From positions 3,100,001 to 3,164,000 of the forward strand of contig NZ_CP109592.1 in NCBI RefSeq assembly GCF_036250675.1: DNA of 64,000 nucleotides. The letters run 5' to 3'. This document shows, piece after piece, positions 36,676 through 46,700 of the stretch (positions are counted from its first letter, which is position 1; each line of letters starts with the position of its first letter). The position numbers were made by a program, and so were the translations under genes. This DNA is from Streptomyces sp. NBC_01689. GTDB lineage: Bacteria > Actinomycetota > Actinomycetes > Streptomycetales > Streptomycetaceae. A model generated the notes under the pieces. It saw only the letters and a list, made by a program, of their open reading frames with translations. It was not told where the DNA came from and made no database searches.

Positions 36676-36704
36676 CGTCCGTCCGATCGTCCGTCCGATC
36701 GTCC
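36676..36704. repeat. 12-bp tandem repeat (2.4 copies)
   Basis: CGTCCGTCCGAT at 36676-36687 and 36688-36699 is followed by a partial third copy (CGTCC). It sits just before the terminator palindrome and not inside a recognised gene. It is probably a slippage-derived simple repeat. Confidence 0.8.
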
Positions 36705-36732
36705 TCCCGGTCGACCCCGATCGACCGGGAGG
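36703..36732. terminator. hairpin between convergent genes (end of polysaccharide operon / PAP2 gene)
   Basis: The perfect 12-bp stem CCTCCCGGTCGA / TCGACCGGGAGG has a 6-base loop (CCCCGA). It lies between the end of the aminotransferase gene (plus) and the end of the PAP2 gene (minus), the expected place for a two-way terminator. No T-run follows, which is normal for actinomycetes. Confidence 0.65.
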
Positions 36733-36787
36733 CCCGCACTCCGTCACCTGGGCGAACGATCGCCATGACGGACATGACGGACCGTCA

Positions 36788-37705
36788 TCAATGCCCCCGG
36801 CGCACGGCGTCGGCCATCCGGTCGTCCGTCCGGTCGGCTCCTCGACCGGTCATCCGGTCGGCCGTCCGGTCGACCAGCCGGGCGAGCGCCGGTGTCACCG
36901 CCAGCGCGGTGCACCAGCCGCCGAGGGCGTCGGTCGGGTAGTGCGCGCCCAGGGCGACCTCCGCCCAGCCCATGGCGCCGCCCGCGGCCGAGGCCGCGGC
37001 GAGCACGAGTGACGTACCGGCCGCCCTGCCGAGGGCGGACCGGTCCGCCGCGAGCAGGGCCGCGACGACGGCGAGCGTGGTGGCGAAGGCGGTGTGCCCA
37101 CTCGGGTAGGACAGGTTGTCGGCGCCGTGGATGGTGCGCCCCACCAGGAACTTGAGCACCGTCGTCGTCACCACGGTGACGCCGGCCCCGGCCAGGACGA
37201 ACACCGCCGCGCGCGGACGCCGGAGCAGCAGACAGCCGATCAGCGCGGAGGCGACCACCAGCACGGATCCCACGGGTTCCCCCAGGAAGTCCAGGGCCAG
37301 CGCGAGATACCGCCAGGGCGGCCCGGCACCGTCCGCCACCGCCTGGATCCGCGCGTCCACCGCGGCGGGCCCGCTGTCACCGGCGAACAGGATCCCGAGC
37401 GCGACGACCACCAGGGCGGCGAGGACCGCGACCGTCCCGAGCGGCACTCGCAGCGCCGCGGGCAGCAGCGCGGGCTCCGGCCGGCCGCCCACCCGGCCGT
37501 CGCGCCCGGCCGGCGGGCGGTACCCCGGTCCGGGCCCCGGTCGTGCCAGGGGCTCCGGCCGTGACCTGTCGCCACGCCCCTGCCGCCGGGCCGGCGCCCC
37601 GTCACCGAAGCCGCCCGCGCCGCGTCCCCTCACCGGGCGCCGGCCGAACCGGACGTCCCGCTCGTGACCGGGACGGGCGAAAGCCCGCGCACTGTCGCAG
37701 ACCAT
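36788..37705 (-). CDS. PAP2-family phosphatase, membrane
   Basis: The product is about 305 residues from ATG 37705; the frame is open to 37885 and the start is uncertain because no ribosome site fits well. A charged Pro/Arg/Gly-rich N-terminal stretch of ~80 residues is followed by about five to six transmembrane segments. The PAP2 signature includes KFLVGRTIHGADNLSYPSGHTAFATTLAVVAALL and EVALGAHYPTDALGGW, holding the catalytic SGH and HYPTD residues. The C-terminus is a repetitive Asp-Arg-rich tail. The family dephosphorylates lipid pyrophosphates such as undecaprenyl diphosphate at the membrane, which could recycle the carrier used by the neighbouring polysaccharide genes; that link is an inference. 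Confidence 0.8.
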   Translation of the reverse strand: MVCDSARAFARPGHERDVRFGRRPVRGRGAGGFGDGAPARRQGRGDRSRPEPLARPGPGPGYRPPAGRDGRVGGRPEPALLPAALRVPLGTVAVLAALVVVALGILFAGDSGPAAVDARIQAVADGAGPPWRYLALALDFLGEPVGSVLVVASALIGCLLLRRPRAAVFVLAGAGVTVVTTTVLKFLVGRTIHGADNLSYPSGHTAFATTLAVVAALLAADRSALGRAAGTSLVLAAASAAGGAMGWAEVALGAHYPTDALGGWCTALAVTPALARLVDRTADRMTGRGADRTDDRMADAVRRGH

Positions 37706-38184
37706 CCGGCGGATGCGACGCACCTCCCCCTGCTGTCGGGACCGACGGGAGACCACCCGCCACAGCCCCGCCCCCGGGAACCCGCACACGACCGCCGGTC
37801 GAGACGGCCGGGATCCCCCGACTCGCCACCCTAACCGACGTGTTGAACCCCCGGCCGGAGTGAACCGGCCGTATGGGGAAACCATGGATCAGCCCCGGGG
37901 CACGATCCTGACCAGGAGGAGTAGGGGGGTCTCGTGCCACCATCGTGCGGGCTTGTGACCTCGCCCATGGGTCCGCACAGCCGCTTCCCGACACCCCACC
38001 CGGTCCGTCACCCGTGGGTGGACCACTCCGTCGCCGTACCCGGGTGATCGTGCGCAACGCCCAGGGGGACGGAATCGACCTGAGGAAATACCTGGCGCCG
38101 ATCCTGCACACAGAACCAAGTGGAGGGTGAGACGGCAGCGCCGAAGCCCACACCACACAAAGCGCTGAACTCCGCACAGTACGG
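37706..38184. other. intergenic region upstream of accessory operon
   Basis: About 480 bp separate the divergent PAP2 gene and the accessory operon; the exact boundary depends on the PAP2 start. No convincing gene was seen on either strand. A small inverted repeat CCGGCCGGAGTGAACCGGCCG lies near 37852. Promoters for both directions are expected here but no consensus pair could be assigned. Confidence 0.4.
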
Positions 38185-39684
38185 ATGACTTTCGCCGTAA
38201 TGTTTCTGTTCATGGAACGCCTGGGCCCTGCAACTCCTCCCGCTGTCAGGAGTGCGACAACCCACGATGCCGTGGTGATCATCCCTGGAATCATGGGAAG
38301 CGAACTCGTCGAGGCCGACACAGGACGTGTCCTGTGGGGGATGCGGCAGGCACTCACGTACTCCGCACGCTGGCACCACAGGAGCGGAATGGCGGCGCTG
38401 GCCGTCACGGAGGACGAACGGGCCGGGAAGGTCGGCCGGGTCACCGCACGGCGACTGCTCAAGTTCGCGTCGTGGTCTCCGCTGCTGGGCGGGACAGAGC
38501 CGTACACCAACCTGGTCCGTGGGCTCCGGCCCGCTGTCGCCGACCCTGCCGCGATCTGTGAGTTCCCGTACGACTGGCGGCTCCCGGTCGCCTTCAACGC
38601 CCGCCGACTGGCCGAGGCTGTCGACCGGCATCTGGCGGCCTGGACCGCGCATCCCGCATACGAGGAGGCCCGGCGCCACGCGCCGGAAGGCAGGTCGGCC
38701 GAAGTGGTCCTCGTCGCCCATTCCATGGGTGGTCTGCTGGTCCGTGAGCTGACTCGGATACCCGGCGCGGTCGAGCGGGTACGCGCCACGCTCACCCTCG
38801 GGACCCCGTTCCACGGCGCGGTGCAAGCCGCGGCGATCCTCAACTCGGGCCGTGGCGCACCCGTACCGTTGCCCCACCGGCAACTGCGCGACCTCGCCCG
38901 CACCCTCCCCGGACTGCACGACCTGCTCCCCGCCTACCGCTGTGTCGAAACCGACGACGACATGGTGCCGCTGTCCCCTGCCGACGTCGCGGACCTCGGC
39001 GGCGACGCCGAACTCGCCGCGTACTCCCTGGACCGTCTCAGGGCTCTCGGAAACTCACCCCTCCCCGGCCACCGCATGGCCGTGGGGATCGCGCAGCACA
39101 CCATGCAGAGCCTGCGGCTGCGCTCTGGGGTGGCCACGCCCCAGACATACATGTTCAAGCGGCATGACGACGACGAGATCCAGCGGGACGGGATCGGCCG
39201 CCCCCTCAAGGAGGACCTTGGAGGCGACGGCACCGTCTACCGTTACGCCGCGCACGCGGGCGGCGTCGAGGAAATCGCCCTCGCCCAGCGGCACGGCGCC
39301 CTGGCAACCTGCGGCGGGGCGATCGACCTCACGCGCGGGCTACTGACCGGGCTGCGCCGGCCGGAGGACCTAGGGCAGCGGCTCGGCCACGGTGAGACCG
39401 GTCTTGAGGCCCCTGACCTGGTCAGCCCGGGCGAGGAGTTCGAGTTCACCGTGACCGGCGATGACGACCCCCGCCGGATGAGCTGCGTGGTCCAGGACAG
39501 TAGTGCCGCCGACCGGGTCGTCGCGAGCCCGCAGCTGCCACCACGCCGCGACGCCTCCGGTGTGCTGCGGGCCCGGTGCAGACTGCGGGAGCCCGGCCTG
39601 TACCGGATCAAGGTGTCCGGCGGTGGCGAAGCAGTGACCCGGCTCATCCTGGCCGCGGCCGAGGACCCGGACATCGGGCACTGA
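38185..39684 (+). CDS. alpha/beta hydrolase, LCAT/lipase type (first gene of accessory operon)
   Basis: The product is up to 499 residues from ATG 38185; in-frame ATGs at 38200 and 38212 are alternatives and none has a clear ribosome site. The N-terminal strand DAVVIIPGIMGSELVE resembles LCAT-like acyltransferases/lipases. The nucleophile elbow is AHSMGGLLVREL, matching GxSxG-type (A-H-S-M-G), followed by TLGTPFHGAV. The Asp and His of the triad are probably in GDGTVYRYAAH. A C-terminal ~110-residue beta-rich domain follows. No signal peptide is obvious. It ends 3 bp before the STAND gene, so it belongs to that operon. It may be a lipid- or ester-cleaving effector of a defence system; this is inferred from context. 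Confidence 0.8.
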   Translation: MTFAVMFLFMERLGPATPPAVRSATTHDAVVIIPGIMGSELVEADTGRVLWGMRQALTYSARWHHRSGMAALAVTEDERAGKVGRVTARRLLKFASWSPLLGGTEPYTNLVRGLRPAVADPAAICEFPYDWRLPVAFNARRLAEAVDRHLAAWTAHPAYEEARRHAPEGRSAEVVLVAHSMGGLLVRELTRIPGAVERVRATLTLGTPFHGAVQAAAILNSGRGAPVPLPHRQLRDLARTLPGLHDLLPAYRCVETDDDMVPLSPADVADLGGDAELAAYSLDRLRALGNSPLPGHRMAVGIAQHTMQSLRLRSGVATPQTYMFKRHDDDEIQRDGIGRPLKEDLGGDGTVYRYAAHAGGVEEIALAQRHGALATCGGAIDLTRGLLTGLRRPEDLGQRLGHGETGLEAPDLVSPGEEFEFTVTGDDDPRRMSCVVQDSSAADRVVASPQLPPRRDASGVLRARCRLREPGLYRIKVSGGGEAVTRLILAAAEDPDIGH

Positions 39685-39687
39685 CCC

Positions 39688-42600
39688 GTGCACGAAGACG
39701 AGCCGGCGAACCTGCTGTCCTGCGTGCAGGGCTTCGATGTCCACACCGTGCCGCTCGGCAAGTACTTGTGCCAGGAGACGGTCGCCGCCGACGAGGAAGC
39801 CGACGCGATCGCCGCGGTCCTCAAGTCGTTCGGCGGCGCTCTCGTCCCCTGGGACGTGAAACCCGAGGAGCGCCATCTGGGCCGGGTCCACACACGGCTC
39901 ACGACGTGGGCCGCACCTGACGAACTCCGCAACTCGCTTCTGCTGTGGGTCGGTCATGGCTGGTCGAACGGAAGAGACGCCGCCCTGTATGTCAGGGGGC
40001 AGGAACCGGACACGAAGGATGCCGAGCTCCACCCCTCGGTCTTCGCCACCCACGTGGCCGAAGCACGTCGGCAGCGCTCCTCCGAAGACCTCTGGGACAT
40101 TGTCGTCGTCGAGGCCTGCGGTGCCGGACTGTTCGTCAGGAAGGCCCTCGCAGAGTTGGCCCACGGTGAAGAGACGGCGACCCGTGGCCTGCTCCTCATC
40201 GGCTCCGGTCGCGACGAAGGTGCGGGACACCTGGGGACCTTCCGGCGAGTTCTGGAGCACATCCTCACCCACGGCTACAGCGATCACGATACGACGATCC
40301 CCATCCATGACCTGGGCGCACGTCTCGGCGAGAGCGGCCAGCTCTCCGTATTCCCGCTCAATCTGGGCGGCCTGCCCCCGCTGCGTCGCCGCACGGCCTT
40401 CCCCGTGACCGCCTCGATGGAGGTCCACAACCGGTTACGGGAGGCGGTCGACGCGCTTCCGGAGGAGAACCGCGCCCACTTCGCCCGCAAGGGGCTCGGC
40501 TCGGAATTCGGCGAGCTGTCCTGGGGTTTCGCCGGACGAACACAGGACCGCGCGGCGATCGCCGGCTGGCTTGCGGAACACCGTTCGGGTCTGCTCGTGG
40601 TTACCGGGCGGGCCGGGTGCGGCAAGTCCGCTCTTCTCGGTCATGTGCTGCTGCACGCGAACGCACGGCTCGGTGACCTGCTGCCGCTGCTCTCGAGTGC
40701 CGGTCTCGCAGCCGACTCTGGTGACTCCTGCCCCGAGCTGCCCGCCTTCGACCTTGCGCTCCATCTGACCGGGGCCACCGCCCATGACGTCACCGTCCGG
40801 CTCGCGGCATTGCTGGGCGCCCGGCCGAGCACGGACGTCCGGCCCCCCGTCGATGAATTCAACGACATGATCGCCGAGCTGCGTTCGAGGTCCGGGCAGG
40901 GCCGGCATCACTACACCTTGTTGTTCGACGCCCTCGACGAGGCTCGGGAGCCGTCGTTGCTCGCCGGGCTGCTGCGCGAGCTCAGTAGGCTCCCGGGTAT
41001 CCGGATGGTCGTCGGGGCCCGCCCTTCGTCGTACGACGCGGCCGACCGCGCCCCGGGTCCCGGCAAGGATCTCCTCGACGCCCTCGGCTCGGACGAGGAC
41101 CATGTAGACGTGCATTGGTTACGCCGTGACGCGCAGGCCCTTGACACTTACGTCACAAGGCGCCTGGAACAGGCACGTGCCTCCTATCCCGGTCAGCCGG
41201 GGACGTTCCCGGATGCCGTCCGCCGCGCCTCCGCACTGATCGTGGATGAAGTCGAGGGTGAGGCAGCCGGCGACACCGGAGGCCGGGACTTCCTGTACGC
41301 GGGGCTCGCCGTGCACGAGATCCTTGCCGACCCCGGCCTCCTGCTCGCCCACCGCGCCAGGGAACTCGCCGTACTCCTTCGAGGCGATCACCGCTCGCTG
41401 TTCGCAACCGCGGTCCGCCGCCTCCGCACGCACCACGCGCTGGCAGGTCAGTTGCTGGAAGCTCTCGCCCATGCGCAGGGCAGAGGGCTGCCCCGGGCAG
41501 GCAGAATCTGGGCTACCGCGGCCGGAGCCCTCGGCGGTACCGGACAAGAACTGGTTACCTCGGACGACATCGACGAGATCCTGAGGACCGCGGCCCCGTA
41601 CATCATGCTTGACGGCGAGGACGGCCAGAGCGTCCATCGACTCGCCCATCGCACATTCGCGGAGCACTTCACGGCAACGTACGCCACAAGCGACCTGGAC
41701 GAGCGCCGGCGCAGGGTGACGGAGGCACTCGTACACCTGGCGGACGAGGCTCCCGGGCAACCGCTCAACTGCTATCTGGCCCGCTATCTGTCCGGCCACG
41801 CTGCAGCAGCCGGAATACCCGGATGGACCGTACTGGCCGACCACCCCACCGTGCTCGACAGATTGTCGGTGGAAGCCGTCGCTACCGATGCGCTGCGCGC
41901 CGTGGGCGGCGCGCGCGGGCTGCCGCCATCTGTCCTCGGTGTACTGGACGCCGCCTATCTGCTGCGGCACTGCGGTCCGGGCGACCGAGTGGGACTGCGG
42001 CAGTTCGGTACGGCTCGCGCGGCCGGAATCGCGCCCGTACGTGAGGAGCCGGCCGAGACCGGCCGAGGCGCGGGCTGGCAAGTGTGCTGGGCCCGGTTGC
42101 GGCCCCGGCCACCGCGGCTGACGCTGGCCCGCCGACCATATCCGGTCCGCTCCCTCACACCGGTGGCGCGACCGGACGCGAGCACCTTGCTCGCGGGTGT
42201 CGACGACGGTGGTGGCCTCCACGTCTGGGACCCCGCGCACGGATACACCGCCATGGCGGCCGAGCAGTTCGCCCGGGGCCCGGTGACAACGGTGACCTCG
42301 ATTCCCGGCACCGGCCTGCTGGCAACCTGCGGCCACGACAAGCGCATCAGGATCTGGGACGTGTCCTCCGGGCGGCCGCGGCTCGTCCAGGAGGCAGCGA
42401 ACGGGATGTCGCCGCACACGCTGCACGGATTCCTGCTGCCGCCCGGCGTCGCCGGCCCGGACCTTTCGCCCACCCCCCGGGTCGCTGTAGGAGACTTGGG
42501 CGGCGGCATCCGATTCCTCGACCCGCTGACCGGACAGGTCAACCAGTTCTGGTTCCGGAGCCACGACCGCGGACCGGTGTCGGCCCTGACCTCTTTCCAT

Positions 42601-43758
42601 GCATCCGGCGGCACCCTGCTGGCGAGCGCCGCCGGCGACGGTGTACGGGTCTGGGACGCGTACACCGGGCGGCGGGTGGGCACGCTAGTACAACGCGCTG
42701 CGGCGACGGCGCGAGCGGTGGTGGCCTTCGGACGAGCCGACGACACCGAGGCGTTGACGCTACTGGCCGGCGGGTGGGACGACGGCAGGGTACGCGTGTG
42801 GGAACCGGTCTCCGGCGAGTTGGTCACCGAATTCCGTTCGGACGCCGCCGTATACGCCCTTACCGTACTCACTGCGGCCGATGGCCGTCGCACGCTGCTG
42901 GCAGCCGTCGCGCGGAGCGGCGCGGTCCGCGTATGGGACGCGCTCACCGGGCGGCCGGAGGACCTCACGGACCGCACCCCGCTCGTAGCTGATGCGCACG
43001 CCCACTCCGCCCGAGGTCTCGCCATCACCGCCTTCGAGGGGCCGGCCGGTGACACACTGCTGGCGTCCGCAGCGGACGATGGCACAGTCAGCGTCTGGAA
43101 CCCGTATCTTCCGCCAGATCCCGGGCCGAGCGACCTACGGTCGGCCGCAACCGCCAGCCTCATCGTCGCCGCCAACCCGTCATCGGACCAGATCGAACGG
43201 CTGTCCACCGCCGACGGGCCGGACGGCGCCCCCCTGCTGCTAGCCCAGTACCGAGCGGGCCGCCTCGCCGCCTTCGACGCCACCACCGGTGAGCCCGCGG
43301 CCATGCCCCGCGGTCATCGCCCGGTGGAATCATCGGACGGCCCGACACGGGTCCGCGGACCAGGTGGGCTAACGTTGCACGCCACCTACCGCAGGAGCGA
43401 GAAGATCCAGCTCACGGTAGAGGCCACCGGCCTCCCCTATGGCGGTCCCCTCACCGGTCATCGGGACTGGGTCACCGACGTCGTCGAGTTCACCGCATCT
43501 GATGGACGGCTGCTGCTCGCATCCTGCGGAGACGGTGACGACCGAACCGTGCGCTTCTGGGACCCCGATCCCGCGGGACCCCGGACGCCGCTTCACACAC
43601 TCTCGCTGGAGATCCGGTGCCACAGCCTCATGGCGCTCGGCGACGGCCGGATCGCCATCGGCACCGACGAGGGACTACTCGTCGTACGCATGGAGTCCTG
43701 GTTGCTGACAGGACGAACGGAAGGGGGCCGTGATGTCCGGACCGGGTCAGGACACTGA
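39688..43758 (+). CDS. caspase-like protease / STAND NTPase / WD40 propeller fusion
   Basis: The 1356-residue protein starts at GTG 39688. Residues ~1-220 have a caspase/CHAT-like dyad: His90 in LLLWVGHGWSNG and Cys144 in DIVVVEACGAG. A STAND-type NTPase follows with Walker A GRAGCGKS (307-314, Lys313) and Walker B LLFDALDE (Asp414 to Glu418). A helical winged-helix/sensor region covers ~480-800. The C-terminal ~540 residues hold WD40 blades (LLAGVDDGGGLHVWDP, RIRIWDVSSG, GVRVWDAYTG, RVRVWEPVSG). Such proteins sense a ligand with the propeller, oligomerise with ATP and activate the protease. Two TTA leucine codons occur, at residues 250 and 478 (bases 40435 and 41119). It overlaps the kinase-helicase start by 26 bp. 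Confidence 0.92.
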   Translation: MHEDEPANLLSCVQGFDVHTVPLGKYLCQETVAADEEADAIAAVLKSFGGALVPWDVKPEERHLGRVHTRLTTWAAPDELRNSLLLWVGHGWSNGRDAALYVRGQEPDTKDAELHPSVFATHVAEARRQRSSEDLWDIVVVEACGAGLFVRKALAELAHGEETATRGLLLIGSGRDEGAGHLGTFRRVLEHILTHGYSDHDTTIPIHDLGARLGESGQLSVFPLNLGGLPPLRRRTAFPVTASMEVHNRLREAVDALPEENRAHFARKGLGSEFGELSWGFAGRTQDRAAIAGWLAEHRSGLLVVTGRAGCGKSALLGHVLLHANARLGDLLPLLSSAGLAADSGDSCPELPAFDLALHLTGATAHDVTVRLAALLGARPSTDVRPPVDEFNDMIAELRSRSGQGRHHYTLLFDALDEAREPSLLAGLLRELSRLPGIRMVVGARPSSYDAADRAPGPGKDLLDALGSDEDHVDVHWLRRDAQALDTYVTRRLEQARASYPGQPGTFPDAVRRASALIVDEVEGEAAGDTGGRDFLYAGLAVHEILADPGLLLAHRARELAVLLRGDHRSLFATAVRRLRTHHALAGQLLEALAHAQGRGLPRAGRIWATAAGALGGTGQELVTSDDIDEILRTAAPYIMLDGEDGQSVHRLAHRTFAEHFTATYATSDLDERRRRVTEALVHLADEAPGQPLNCYLARYLSGHAAAAGIPGWTVLADHPTVLDRLSVEAVATDALRAVGGARGLPPSVLGVLDAAYLLRHCGPGDRVGLRQFGTARAAGIAPVREEPAETGRGAGWQVCWARLRPRPPRLTLARRPYPVRSLTPVARPDASTLLAGVDDGGGLHVWDPAHGYTAMAAEQFARGPVTTVTSIPGTGLLATCGHDKRIRIWDVSSGRPRLVQEAANGMSPHTLHGFLLPPGVAGPDLSPTPRVAVGDLGGGIRFLDPLTGQVNQFWFRSHDRGPVSALTSFHASGGTLLASAAGDGVRVWDAYTGRRVGTLVQRAAATARAVVAFGRADDTEALTLLAGGWDDGRVRVWEPVSGELVTEFRSDAAVYALTVLTAADGRRTLLAAVARSGAVRVWDALTGRPEDLTDRTPLVADAHAHSARGLAITAFEGPAGDTLLASAADDGTVSVWNPYLPPDPGPSDLRSAATASLIVAANPSSDQIERLSTADGPDGAPLLLAQYRAGRLAAFDATTGEPAAMPRGHRPVESSDGPTRVRGPGGLTLHATYRRSEKIQLTVEATGLPYGGPLTGHRDWVTDVVEFTASDGRLLLASCGDGDDRTVRFWDPDPAGPRTPLHTLSLEIRCHSLMALGDGRIAIGTDEGLLVVRMESWLLTGRTEGGRDVRTGSGH

Positions 43759-46700
43759 CAGGTACGCCGAACTCATCGACAGGTTGTTCTGCCGCAGGGC
43801 CACGGCCTCTTACGGACCGTACGAGAGGCTCAACGAACCGGTCGTGGTTCTGAAGGACCGGTTGATGCGGGTTCGTATGCAGACACCCGGGGACGAGTAC
43901 GAGACCTTCGAGATGTCGCTCTTCGCCGACATCCACGAATTCGCGGGTGAGCTCTGGGAACATGAGGTCCGCAGTCTGTTGCGGCTCCAGGCGCTCAACC
44001 ACCCCGCCCTCCCCGAGATCGCCGACGGCAGCTTCGACGCGACCGAGAGCATCGCGTTCACGATGACCAAGGAGAACGGCGACCCGCTCGACATCGACTG
44101 GGCCGTGTCTTGGGCCCAGGAGCACCAGATCGCCGCTTTCGAGCAGTTCAGTGTGCTCGTCGACGCCTTGAGCCAGCTGCACGGCTCCGGGATCCTTCAC
44201 CGCAATCTGACCCTCGGCGCACTGCGCATCCGTACGCCACCCCACAGCGACGCCGCCGAGCACCTGGCGCTGAGCCTGGAACGCTTCGAGATGAGTACGC
44301 TGATCGGAAATCTACTGCGTGCCATGGGCAGTTCCACACAGGCCGACGAGGCCCAGCAGAGCATCCGGCAGCTCTATCTCACGCCTCCCGAGAACGTGGA
44401 GCTGGCCCGTCACCTCGCCTATCTGGCTCCCGAGACCCACGCCTCCCTCTTCGAGGGCGCACCTTCGTCCCGGCGTGACTGGGACACCACGGACGTGTTC
44501 GGTCTCGGCGTCCTCGGCTTCGAGCTGTTCTGCGGTCCGATCCACAGCTGCGTCCCCGCCGAGTACGCGGCCGTCGCCGCCGCCGACGACACCGGACTGC
44601 GCGCGGCCCTGAACAAACTGCACCGGGCGATGCGCAGCCATCTAGCCAACCGGCCCAAACTCCCCGACGCGCTCGCCCGGGTGATCCGCAGCATGCTGGA
44701 ACCGGCCCCCAAGTCCCGTATCACCTCGTACGGCGCGGCCCGCCGCATCGAGCAAGGCTGGGAGGCCGTCTGCGGTGTCTGGGAGGACAAGAACGAGAAC
44801 CAGCGCCCGCATCTCGTCGCCTTCATGCCGGACGAGTCCGTCGAGACGATCTACAAGCAGCGCAACTGGATCTCCCGCAGCCCTGATGACGCCGCGGGCC
44901 GCGAGGAGTTGAAGGCCTTCTTCGAGAAGGAGCTCCGCCAGGCGGAGCTGGTCCGCTCGCCGAATGGCGCCTTCGGCTACGCGACGGGCGCACGTGAGGA
45001 GACGCTCCGGGAGGCGGAGTGGATCCTGATCGGCGAGAGCGCGGTCTGGTTCTGCGCGTATTTCATCGAGAACCCGGCGTACCGCGACCGCCAGCGGGTC
45101 TGCGACGACATGCTGGTCATCAAGTACCTCAAGGACCGCGACTACGCCCAGGAGCTCGTCAACGCGCATCCGCGGCGCCGCCTGTCCCGGATCGAGCTCG
45201 TGGCCTACCGGACCGGACAGGACATGTCTCACCACCGCGCCGGCCGCCCCTCATGGACCCAGCTCACCGACTCCGTGTCGGTCGGAGTCCGGAGCAGGGA
45301 CCCCAAGGACGAAGAGTTCCTCAAGGCCCTCGACTTCCTCATCGACTACCAGGCCGTCGAACTCAACGCCCGGAAGTACCCGTTCGTCCGGTCCGAGCCG
45401 GCAGCTGGAGGTGCACCGGTGAACGACACTCCCCAGAGCACCGCGGTCCTGACGTACAACCAGCAGCGCGACGACGAACGCAAGCACCGCAGCGCTCTGC
45501 TCACCGCGTACTCCATGGATCCCGTCCGCCGCCCGCATCTCGGTGACTTCGTTGCTGATCTCGGCTCAGAAGAGGAGGAGTTCATCAGGCTGGACGTGGT
45601 GGGAACGCCCGCCCGGCCGCATTTCGGCAGAGACCGCATACAAGTCAAAGTTGTGCGGCGGCTCGACCCGTACTCGGTCGAGGTACGCCGGATCGGCGGC
45701 GGAGCGATCCCCCCGTCGGGCTGGCTGCGGCCCTCCACCGACTCCGGATCCGACATTCAGCTCGGCCGTCAGGCCCGGGCCCGGCACTCCCTGCGCAATC
45801 TGCCCGGCCTCATCCGGGCCCTGCGCGAACCGCTCTCCTTCGACCTCGGCCGCGGACGCTACAACGACGTCGACGACAGCGGTCTGGAGGGCAACGCCCC
45901 CAGCGTGATCCGGGAGATGCTCTCGCTGCACCCCTTCTACGCCCTGCAGGGTCCACCAGGCACCGGAAAGACCACTGTCGCCACACATGCCGTCAGCCGC
46001 TACCTCCGCTTGGAGAAGGGTGCTCGCATCCTGGTGAGCGCCCAGTCGAACTTCGCCCTTGACAACCTCGGCATCCGGCTGGCCGAGGAACTCAGCGACG
46101 GCATCGACAAGGGACAGATCCTGATGCTCCGGGAGATGCCACAGGTCGGCGGGATCGACAAGGTGGACCCGCGGCTGCACCGGCACACCCTCGAGGAGCT
46201 GACTCGGCAGGTTGTCAGCAACATCGAACGGACACTGGGCGGCGGGCCCGGCCACGCCGGTGCTCTGAAGGACGTGACTCCGAGCGAGGCGGCTCTCGCC
46301 CAGGAATGGCGCGAGCGGGTCGTGCCCGACCAGGTGGAGATCTCGGACCGGATCAAAGCGGGCGCCAACATCGTCCTGGCCACCTGTTCCATGGCCGCCA
46401 CCATCACCGACACCGTCCGCGACCCCTCGGACCTGTTCGACTGGGTACTTCTGGAGGAGGCTGCCAAGGCCTGGCCGACGGAAGTCGTGACACCTCTGGT
46501 GCTCGGGGTCCGCTGGACCCTCATCGGTGACCACCGGCAGCTCGGCCCCCACCGGGAGAGCGACGTAAGAACCTTCCTGCACAGCCTGCACAGTCACCCG
46601 GATCCCGACGTGAAGCGCCACTACGACGCCCGTGACAGCTACTTGGAGGTGCTCAGCCTCTTCGGACAGCTGTTCCGCACCAGACGGGAGCGGCCCGCCC

